Below, piece after piece: positions 12,201 to 24,200 of a DNA stretch of 64,000 nucleotides; position 1 is the first letter of the stretch; every line of letters begins with the position of its first letter. Source of the DNA: Bicyclus anynana (Eukaryota > Arthropoda > Insecta > Lepidoptera > Nymphalidae). The notes under the pieces are model-generated. The model saw nothing but the letters and a program-made list of their open reading frames with translations, was not told where the DNA came from and did no database searches. The stretch spans positions 9,569,971 through 9,633,970 of the forward strand of contig NC_069105.1 in NCBI RefSeq assembly GCF_947172395.1. The letters run 5' to 3'. Position numbers and translations under genes: made by a program.

Positions 12201-15200
12201 CCTCTAATATTGCTCTAAAGTCCAATTCATCTTCTCTATATATAAAATTTGATGAAGGTAACAGACCAACAACCATTTTCATTTAGAATATTAAGTAAGC
12301 ATAGTTTTAATTTTCAAATTCTTTTCTTTACAAAAAATAATACTCCACCATGAAATTTATAATAACGTATTCAACCCGTATTCCTTCCTCTTCTTTATCT
12401 CTTGATAACTGAATGCTGGCTGAACGGATATGGATGAAATTTGGCACAGAGATAATATATAATCAGGAATAACTTATAGACTATCTTATAGAGATCGACG
12501 CGGGTGAAATTATGCAGCACAACTATTGTACAAGTATTATATACTAATACTATAAATAGGAAAGATTTGATCGTTTGTCTGCATTGTTTGCTTTGAAATT
12601 AATGGACCGATTTGAATAATTATTTTACCAATGGAAAGCTACATTATCAGGGAGTAATATAGCTATATTTTATCCCCGTATTCCCACATGAATGAGATCT
12701 ACGGGGGTAGAACAGGGGGCATACCTAGAAGACAATAAAATTAACTTTAAAACTAAATAATTATGAGTACGTTAGGTACCTATACGTTAAACCGCAACGT
12801 ATGCTGAACATAACACTGCTAAGCTCTAAATACCTACCTAAGCACTGTCAGCCTGACAGTGCTTAGGTAGGTATTGCTTTTTACACGTGTAACCTTTTTA
12901 CTGACGTAGGTATAGGTAGCGGCGTGTAATTTGAACCATGTGTAGTGACACATTTTTGGTTGTTAGGGACATAAATGGACGAGTATAGATAACATAGCAA
13001 CACCTTGACAATATTACAATGGGGATGATGACTAGGTATGAATATATTGATCTTTTTGATACATTCGGGTAAATAAGGTCAATGTTAACTAATTTATACA
13101 TAAACAGCAAAGATTGTCTGGATACTTGCAAAATAAATGAGATTATAAAATTTCAAAACCTAATAAAAATCTTTTATCGTAATTAGATGAAAATTCATAC
13201 AGTTTTAGCTTCCTTACATTAAATGTGACACTTTTTAATATATGAACTATAAACATAAACGCACAAATAACAAAGATATTAGTAATTATGTTTGAACGCA
13301 CATACAAATCTAACAATCATTACATTACCAACTACGTCATCAGTTCGTGTCATTTTGTATGGGGCGTTTTGCAGGGATCCGCGGCAGCGCCGCAAATCTG
13401 ACCCTTTAAATCCCTGTAGCTCCAAAAGTAATGATCGCAGATACCCTGTTCCTTTTACAAAATTGCTTTACTATTAGCATACTCTTAATTTATATGTATA
13501 CAATTTAAAATACTGTCATCATCCCTATTGCGTAAGAAATTTTCATATATGACTTCTTTAATGTACTGGGCAATCTCAAGCACGCGTTTAAAACACTTTG
13601 GTTTGTATTTGTATCTGCGCAGATAACCGCCATTTTTAATATATAATAATTTATTTATTTTGCTATTGAAAAGCCGACGAACCCATGCGACAACGTCACC
13701 CAGGTCCAACAAAATTCTTTCTACGTACGTTTCACCCCGCAACCGGAGCATCCTCAGGAGATGTTGACTCTACAACGTGCAATTGAAACGACAGTTGAGG
13801 ACCCTGAGGATGCTCCGGTTTCGGGGTGAAACGATCGCAGATAATAGCAAAATAAATAAATTTTTATATCGTCGTCGTCATCAACCCATATTCGGTTCAC
13901 TGCTGAGCTCGAGTCTCCTCTCAGAATGAGAGGGGTTAGGCCAATAGTCCACCACGCTGGCCCAATGCGGATTGGCAGACTTCACACGGAGAGAATTAAG
14001 ATAATTCTCTGGTATGCAGGTTTCCTCACGATGTTTTTCCTTCACCGATTGAGACACGTGACATTTAATTTCTTAAAATGCACACAACTGAAAAGTTGGA
14101 GGTGCACGCCCCGGACCGGATTCGAACCCACACCCTCCGTAATCGGAGGCAGAGGTCATATCCACTGGGCTATCACGGCTTTTTAAACTTATTATTTATT
14201 TATGATGAACTTCCGCAAAGTAACGCCTGCTTCTATCCAATATCCAAACCGCCGTTTTGTTTCAGCTTACATGCCGGGGTATATACCTAAGTTTCTGGCG
14301 TGGACAATTTCAAAGAAGGGTTTGATAAAAGATGAATGCATAATGTAAGGCGGTTGTGTGCAATATTTGAGTCATGATTATCAGCTTATTTTAATGCCCA
14401 GCTACAGCCACACCTTCCTGCTTATAAGAGAATGATACAGAGCGTAGACCCACCACGGTGCTCTAATTCGGGTTGGCGGGCATAGGGTGATAATCAGTGG
14501 CGTGCACTTTGTAGATGCAAAAATGTACTGCCTACCCTAATGACCCCATAGAAACCTATGTTGGACCACAGAATACATAGTCGGACAAGGAATTTCCCAA
14601 TTTTTACTTCATACCCTAGTTAAAAACCTTATGCACGCCACTCGTGATAATGTTTCTATAACGTGCGCTGTCAGATGTTAATGATAGTGACAGGGACCGA
14701 TGCCTTAACGTGCTTTCCGAGTCATGAGGGTGTGGCACCACCATCTTCCCAACTCTGGGTTGAGTTGGCTGAAAATTTCTGAGAAGAAAGAAAAACTCTG
14801 TTTCGCTCGACTCAGTATCTATACTAATATTATAAAGCTGAAGAGTTTGTTTGTTTGTTTGTTTGATTGAACGCGCTAATATCAGGAACTACTGGTTCGA
14901 TTTCAAAAATTCTTTCAGTGTTAGATAGCCCATTTATCGAGGAAGGCTATAGGCTATATATTATACCCGTATTTCTACGGGAACGGGAACCACGCGGGTG
15001 AAACCGCGCGGCGTCAGCTATTAATTATATTTCTTTTAAACTTAATGTCATTAAATTTTAATTTAATTAATTAAACAATAAACATTTGTATACCTATTAA
15101 TGGTGAAACATTGCTACCTAATACATAAGAACATCTTTGTATAACTAAATGTAATGTTTCTTGCAAATAAATGATTCTTATTCTTATTCTTATTCAGGAT

Positions 15201-18200
15201 TTGAACAAAGGTTCTCGTGATCAGAATCTCCATACGCTAACCGGTGGACCAACGAGGCAGTTCTGTTATTATATTATTAACACATATTGTTAATTAGGAG
15301 TGAAATTCATGAACAAATAACGTAATTACTTATCATTATTATTATCATCCACCCATATTCGGCTCACTGCTGAGCTCGAGTCTCCTCTTAGAATGAGAGG
15401 GGTTAGGCCAATAGTACACCACACTGGCCCAATGCGGATTAGCAGACTTCACACAGGTAGAGAATTAAGAATTAATTAATTACTTAAAATATCTTTCTCA
15501 AAATTGCTTATGCTTTAGCTTATGCTTTATACTAAAGTGTAACTTTTTAGTCTAAATTCTAACAGTGTTCATATAATTTTTCCCCTTTAGTTTTTAAAAG
15601 ACTAGTCAACGCCTCGCAGTTTCTTCGTGAGAGCACGGGAATAAAATATAGCTTATGATACTCATAGATAACGTGACTTTATAGAGGTAATATCATTCTA
15701 AAAATCGGTTTTTTAGATCTAGAGATTACTCCCTACAATACCACAAACTCTACCTCTATTAATTATTAGTATAGAAAAGGGAAGAATAGGTAACAAATAT
15801 AGAAGACAACCTTGTATAGAAGACTGTTGTTTAAAAATCAAAGGGTAAGGTTACGTATGCAGTTACTTATCACCACTGTTGATAATCAACGTAAACAAAT
15901 ATAACGTCAAGATGTTTATATCTTCATCGATTATTATCAATTACTTTGATAATAAAAACGTTATAATACGGTATTTACACAATATTGTTTTTAAACATAG
16001 ACAGTTTTTTGTTATAACACTCGTGTGGTTCCCGTTCCCGTAGGAGATAAAATAGTGTGCTATAGGAATATAGCACTTGGGGATAGTGTGACTTCCCAAC
16101 AATGAAAGTTTTTTTCAAATTGTTTCAGTATATCCAGAGTCTATTAAAAAAATACAAGCAAACAATCAAATCTTTCTTATTTATAATATTAGTAAAGATA
16201 ACAAAATTAGGCCTTTTATTAATTAGTATACGAAATCCTAACTAGCTGATTTTTATTATATGAATGTTTGTTATTCTTTTACGCCTCGGCTACTGAACCC
16301 AATTAGCTGAAATTTGGTATTGACATATATTATAGCATGGATTAACACATAGGCTACTTTTTTCCCAGAAAATACCATGGTTCCCGAGAAATTTGTGAAA
16401 ACTAAATTCCACGCCAACCAAGTCGGACGGGCGTCCGTTAGTTTTAAAGTGTTTAATATTATTACTTTATAAAACCTAACCAGTTTAGATAGAAGTAAGA
16501 CTTAAAAAATAATAATAATAATAATAAAGCGTTATTGAATTCCATATAAATCTTAAAACTAACACACAATCTTAAATAACATTTCTAAAATAAATTTGAT
16601 TTTTTTTTTGTTTATATTTACACATTTTTTATTTATTTATATGGACCCCCTAAGGGTAAAAGCCTCCTCCAATGTTTTCCACCTTTTCCTATCTTTAGCT
16701 GCCTCTTGCCATTTCACTCCCGCTGTCGCCTAAGGTGGTAAGACCTACTGAAAACAAATACATATCTTAATATACATATAAATGGAAAGGTCATTCATCA
16801 CGATATCTCGAAAACCGCTTGACGTACAAATTTGAAATTTGGCAGGGAGGTACTGCGTAGGTAGTAGACGTCCACTAAGAAGATTTTGCGAGAGGGCGGG
16901 ATTAAGGAGGTCTAAGGGCGGACGAAGTCACGGGCGTCCGCTAGTACTACTATGATGTACATAGTGTCATCATCATCATCACATCCGCCGATGGACGCCC
17001 ATGGAACATTGAGCATTTATTACTAAGTATGGAGCCGTGATAGCCCAGTGGATATAACCTCTGCCTCCAAAACCTGCATACTTGAGAATTTTCTTAATTC
17101 TCTGCGTGTGTGAAGTCTGTCAATCCGCATTGGGCCAGCGTGGTGGACTATTGGCCGAAACCCTCTCATTCTGAAAGGATACTCGAGCTCAGCAGTGAGC
17201 CGATTATGGGTTGATCAAATCAAAATCAATGTATAAATGCGAAAGGTCATTTATCACGATATCTCGAAAACCGCTTGACGTACAAAGTTGAATTTTGGCA
17301 GGGAGGTAGTTCGTGATAGTAGACGTCCACTATGAACGGATTTTGCGAGAGGGCCTAAATAAGGTGGTCTAAGGGCGGACGAAGTCGCGGGCGTCCGCTA
17401 GTATTACTATGATCTACATAGTGTCATCATCATCATCACATCAGCCGATATAGGCCATTACGAATATATAAGAAAATTACAAAAATAAGCCTTTTATTAT
17501 TTAGTATGCGGTCATTTAACAAAATGTCGAATTTCTCCAACTAACCGGGATGCGTAGTTTAGTATGAACTGCACTCGCTGTTACCGAGTGCGGCCAAACG
17601 ATAAGGTCACTCTAACTCAAGGTGGGGAGCGATACAATACGAAACACTGTTGCGACACCGCGGCGTAGTGCGTACGCGGCTTTATATATATATTTTTTTA
17701 AACTCCGTATCGTGCATACTGCGTTTTAGCTGCGCCATCATTCTAAAGTTTTGGATTTAAAAAAAAAATAATACGGTTTTACATGCGCGCGCTGCCTTGC
17801 TTTGAGCACCGCGTCACGAAACGAAACTCAGCTCAGTGTGTGTTTAGACTGTTACTAAGGCGGACGCGGCGCCGGGCGTTCCATCGGCAACGTGAGTACA
17901 ATTTTGCTTATCCCATAAGAATCTTATAAGAAAACCCATCTGAAATGATGTCTTTTACACACTGGTAGGCGAAAATGTAATTTTTCCACCGTATTTTGCG
18001 TGTACGCGTATAGGTTATGGATCGACTACGCCGTATGAAATTGGTCTGTAAGTAACGACGCAATTCTGTGTCTGACTTTTGTATTGCCGGCCTTTTGTTG
18101 CTAACTGGGATACAGCGAATTGCGTATTTTGTTGGTAATTGTTTATTATAGAATATTACAATGTTGCAATGCGTTTCAATAACATCGGTTAGAGGGCCCG

Positions 18201-21200
18201 CAATACAGTCGGCGCTTGTGTCAGTTTACCTTTGGGTTATATTTATAAATTGAAAAGGACTATCTTTTTTCCTCTCTTTGTTATGGTGATTATTGATTTT
18301 GCCGGTTGATAGGGAGGATAGGTACTCGTGATACAGTGGCTGTTAAGTTATTTATAGCTCTTTTGAAAACGAAGAGGAGGGTCTTTATTGTATTGCGATT
18401 TTTTTAGAAGATAACATTAACAATTGAAATACTAGTAGATTTCGAAATATCTATTAAGGTATTTTCCGACGATGCTTACAAATTTACACATAAGTACCTA
18501 ATCTAATGTTAAAATTTTCATTTATTTCAAACAAAAACTAGCAATGAAGCTTAAAATCAGATCAATCAATCATTTTCTCTGGTTCCCTATTATTATTAAA
18601 ATCTTTATTTTTACTAGTAGTACCTGTGTACCTACTAAGCCAAAGGGAAGGAGTCTCTATGTATAAAAAAGCTCAAGATAGTTAGATATAGCCCAACCTC
18701 ATACCTCATTTTTTACCAACTTCAAACCCAACCAACTTCAAAAAAGTGGAGGTTCTCAGTTCGATTATTTTTTTTAATGTTTTATGAAGTGTAATGACGA
18801 CAGCCTGCGATAGCCAGACATACCCATTGGCGTATCTAGGATTATTTCCTAGGAGGGGCCTAGCCCGCGACATCAAGTCATAACATACAGGGTGTCCCGT
18901 AATTAATGATGGTAGATACACCACCTACTGATTTAAAACTAATTTAAATAGTTTTCCCTAAATCCCTAGGGTGACCAAGTTATACTTTTTTTTTCGGATT
19001 TTTCAACCCTCTATGATCAAGTTAATTTTTCTTTCTTGAATCAGTTTTTTCAATACTGTAGCTTTTGTAATTAAGATTTTAAAGATCTGATTTTTGTTAT
19101 ACATTGCGGATTAAATTGCCAATGTACTGTAATACTACTTTAAAAAATAATGTTTTATCTGTTTCGCAGAAGAAACTTTGAATGCAATAATTATTATTCT
19201 TTCATTAAGATGATCCGATTTAAAAAAAATGTCCTGTAAAAAAAATTATGGAGCTGTATGTACTTGTACATTTATCGAGGTTTATAGATTGGTTTAAAAC
19301 TTGTACTGTCTACTTTTGTAGTGACAAAGATGCTGGTAAAAGTTCCGAATGGTGAGGTGCCGAATTTTCACTAAAAGAAAAAGTTTTTAAAGTGTGCATA
19401 TTACAGCTATTTTTTTTTTGAAAACTATTCAAATTAGTTTTCTAAATTAGGTGGTGTATCTACCATATGCATACTATCCATTAAGTTCGGGACACCCTGT
19501 ATATAACAAATAATATTAAATAACTAATAAGTAGCTTGTAGTTTAAGATAGGTTGGCTCTGGTAGAACGGAATGGAAGCTAATTTTACAGTTCTCTGAAG
19601 GGATATTTAACAAACAGCTCACATGGTGCAGCTGCAAACTGCCCAGCGTCCGTGAACTTAAAGCATAGGTCTCAAGGGTCATTATGACCAAACTAACTAC
19701 CAAAAATATACCACATCTACTACTCGTAATTGATGGCAGAAATATTGTGGTCGTGAAACTAATCGATTCCATATTACGACTAGAGTACGATATGTTCCAC
19801 ATAGCTACTAGCATGGAACACATATTTTGGTCTATGGGAAATAGTGGAGTCAAATAATACATAAAACAAGCAAATGCAGAAAGTGCCCAGAAACAGCTCC
19901 GATTTAGATGATTTTTTTTAAAAGTCATGTTTGTTTATGATATTTAAAATCAGAAATGTTTAGGTGCGGGGACGAAATTATTTATATTGTTAAAAAATAT
20001 CTATGATACTTATATAAAAATTAATTAAAAAATACTACCCACTTCAAAAATACAAAACTAAAAAGCGAAAGTAAATATTATAATATTTTCTTATTATAAT
20101 ACTTTCAAGGCGGTGCCAATGGTCTAATTAACCGTTTTACTAGCTTTAGGTTTCGAATTGTTTTTTCATATTTATGTGAAACTATCTTCGGAATATACCC
20201 TTTATAATAAAAAAAGAATTATCAAAGTCAAAGTCAAAGTCAAAATTCATTCATTTCAAATAGGCTTAGTTTACAAGCTCTTTCGAAACGTCAGGTAATA
20301 ATATTAAACTTAAGATAATGGTGGTAATAATTATTCGAAAACTTAAAATCATTACCGTTAATCGTTATCAAAATCGGACTACCCAATAAAAAGTTATACT
20401 TGGTTTTACACTAAAATTAATGGGTAAACAATCAATTAACACTAACAACAATTACGTAAATTAATATAATAATCAATAAAAAAAATACCAATAAAAAAAT
20501 ACTCCATCTCATTTCTTTAGTTTTTGCGAACAGTTTTTAAAATATAAGACGCCATTTTTCTTGAATAATATTGAAAGTTACTGATGCGACGCTACGTGTC
20601 GTACTGACTCGAGAATGTATTCGTTTTTTAATTTTGTATTTGGAGCGGCTACGACACTGTCGTGTTCCGTGCGCTCTACCTGTTTAATCTTTGGTCTACA
20701 AATGTCACACGCTTGTCTTAAATTGATTGAGCATCTCAATAAAAACTTGAGGGATCGAGGTCAATTTGTTTTAAGGGAGGGAAAGTGGTAGAAAAATTAA
20801 TCAGTAAAAGAAATATGATTACAGTGCTTTTTTGTGCAGATAAGAGTTTGGAGTGAGAGGATCGTTTGTACAAACTAAGTCCTCACCGTTAAAATGTGTT
20901 CAAATATAGCACGATACATAAACGTATTTTTTTAATTTTGTCTGTTTGGCTGGAATAATCACTGGAACAGCCGATCCTATTTTAATGGGACATTTACTAG
21001 AAGATAGAGCAGGTTATAGAGCAACACATATGCTCCTTTTTATCCCGGGAAAATTCATGGTTCCCGCGGGATTTGTGGATATCTGAATTTCACGTTTAAG
21101 TCGCAGTTTAGTTTGTCTGTTTAGTTAGAACTGTTTCTACTAAAGATTGTGTAACAGGTATATTCCTGTTAACGATTTCGTCAAGATAATAATATAAATA

Positions 21201-24200
21201 AAACACATGCACCGACCAACGCGTAGGTGGTTAGATACCTATGTAGTTTCTAGATGAATCACACTATTATCTATTAAGATCGTATAAAAAAATATATCGA
21301 AACTATAACGATAACCATATTTCGATATTATTAGGGTTCCGTACCCAAACGTGAAACGTGAGACTAATCGCCTAAGAAGAGTAATCGCCCAGTGAATATA
21401 ACCTCTGCCTTCGATTCGGAGGTCGTAGGTTCGATTTCGGTCCGGGGCATGCACCTCTAACTTTTCAGTTATATGTATTTTAAGAAACAAACGGTGAAGG
21501 AAAAACATCGTGAGGAAACCTGCATACCTGAGAATTTACTTAATTCTCTACCTATGTGAATTCTGCCAATCCGCATTCTCTCTCACTCTCAGTCTTAACC
21601 CGTCTTAATGACGGCGTCCGTGGCGCGGTGGATTTACAAGACGAATCCTGGGTTCGATCCCCGACTGGGCCGATTGAGGATTTCTTTATTGGTCCAGGTG
21701 TGGCTGGTGGGAGGCTTCGGCTGTGGCTACCACCACCCTAACGGCAAAGATGTATCGCCAAGCAATTTAGCGATCCGGTACGATGTCGTGTAGAAACCGA
21801 AAGGGGTGTGGATTTTAATCACAACAAGTTAGCCCTCCTTATCCTAACAAGTTAACCCTCTCCCATCTTAGATTACATCATCACTTACCATCAGGTAAGA
21901 TTGTAGTCTAGGGCTAACTTGTAAAGAATAAAAAATAAATATATGGCAAATATACATTTTTATAAAAAAAACAGTCAAGTGCTAGTCGGTTTCGCCCAAA
22001 GAGGGTTCCGTCCGTACGAACTATCCGTCCATATTATTATGGACGGATAGTTCGTACTTAACCCTACCCTACCCTACCTACTTCGATGAAAGGGCTTTAT
22101 TGTGCCAATAAAGCCCTTTCATACGATGCGATACGATACGATGACACTCACTTCAAAATTTATTCAATTCAAAATTGAACCGCTGTTCTCTGCATAAACA
22201 CCCTGTTTATTTGTGATTTAATTACAAATGTATTATTTTTAACGGACTTCAAAAAATGAGGAGATTATCAATGCGTCGGATTTTTTTTATGTAGGTACGT
22301 TCGGCGATTACTCGAAGACGTTTGAACCGATTTGAAAAGTTATTTTTTTCGTTTGATAGGGTTCAAGCCGTTTAAACGCTAAAGATTTAGGATTTTCAAG
22401 AACAGCTTTAATTAAATTTGAGATATTTAATTGGTACCGCCTTGTTACTGATGAAAAGGTAGCACATACGATGTTATTTTTCACTTTTAAGTATAGTAGA
22501 AACATTTTTGTGATTTTGAATTCGGTTGTATTTTTTTTTTTAAATTTTTTAGATTTTCCCTATAACAATATACTTGTAGAGTTAAGACAATGTTATCCGG
22601 GAAGTATCCCATGAATTTATATTCCCTTGAAAGTATTGAAATATATTAAGTTTCTTTAGTGCCGGCTGTATAATTTTTTACGTTAACTTTAAAAAAAATA
22701 CTCAGTTCCTTGGGACTGATCCAGGGTTAGTTAGAGATAGCTTTAGCAATAAGACCGTCTTTGCACACTTTTATTTGGATTTAGATTATCTTGTAGATTT
22801 GATTGTGTGTAAGAATATTATTAACGCGAAAGTTTGAGATGGATTTCAATGGAAATACACTATTCCCTGGATTAACACATAGGCTATTTTTATCCCGGAA
22901 AATCCATAGTTCCCGCAAGATTGTACGGTGAGGATGTCGCAGGCGGCTTCTAGTTTGAAGTTAATAAATAGGTAAAGGTAGAAACGTGATAGCCCAGAGG
23001 ATATAACCTCTGCCTCCGATTCCGCAAGGTGTGGGTTCTAATCCGGCCCGAGGCATGCACCCCCAAATTTTCAGTTGTGTGCATTTTAAGAAATTAAATA
23101 TCACGTGTCTCAAATGGTGAAGGAAAAACATCATGAGGATTTATCATCAGCCATAGCTGAGAATTTTTTCGATTTTCTACGTGTCTGAAGTCTTCTATTT
23201 CGCATTTGGTGGTGGACTAACCCCTCTCATTTTGAGAGGAGACTCGTGCTTAACAGTGAGCCGACTGCGGCTTGTTAATGATGAGTTTTATAGTGTTAAT
23301 TTGTTTATTGACTCCTTATTCCATTTGCGGTTGTGGTAGCCGATGTGGTTTAGGATCATGAGTTAATAGGTTCGAATCCTGGGTCGGGCTGGTCGGGCTG
23401 TGTGATTCTTTCTACAAATAAATTTTCTGAAAATTCTCAGCCCGAAGTTGGGAAGGTGCTGTGCCTCGTAGAGCACATTAAGTCTTGGGTTCGATCATTA
23501 CGAGTTTCATTAACATCTGATCATCATCATCTCCTTACTCTTATCGCACTTAAGTGGGGTCGGAAAAATATGTCAATATTTTCCGTTCGTCTCTATTACT
23601 CGTCAACTCATCATTCATTAACATCTTTAACATTTAATTCATTAACATTCATTAACATCATTAACATCTGATAGTGATCGTTAAACATTATCACATTACG
23701 AGTATGGTGACAGAGCCGTGATAGCCCAGTGGATATGACCTCTGCCTCCGATTCCGGAAAGTGTGGGTTTGAATCCGGTCCGAGGCATGCACCTCCAGGC
23801 AAACCTGCATACTAGAGAATTTTCTTAATCCTCTGCGTGTGTCGTCGTCATCAACCCATATTCGGCTCACTGCTGAGATCGAGTCTCTTATCAGAATGTG
23901 AGGGGTAAGGCCAATAGTCCACCACGCTGGCCCAATGCGGATTGGCAGACTTTACACACGCAGAGAATTGAGATAATTCTCTGGTATGCAGGTTTCCTCA
24001 CGATGTTTTCCTTCACCGATTGAGACACGTGATATTTAATTTTTGCGTGTGTAAAGTCTGCCAATCCGCACTAGGCCAGCGTGGTAGACTATTGGCCTAA
24101 CCCTAACTAACAGAACCCTAAGACTCGAGCTCAACAGTGAGCCGAATATGGGTTAATAATGAGTATGGTGGCATTATCACCTTGGGGTGTTAATGTTGAA

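Noticed and set aside
13292..13477. 61-codon frame shared with 31023-31208 as a conserved gene
   Set aside because: Both copies are within an interspersed repeat; similarity reflects element copying and not coding constraint.
13869..14180. tRNA genes suggested by A- and B-box sequences
   Set aside because: The boxes sit in dispersed SINE copies with non-tRNA 3' bodies and no cloverleaf was seen.
21556..21793. Two overlapping 61-codon plus-strand frames
   Set aside because: They are readings of a SINE family B copy.
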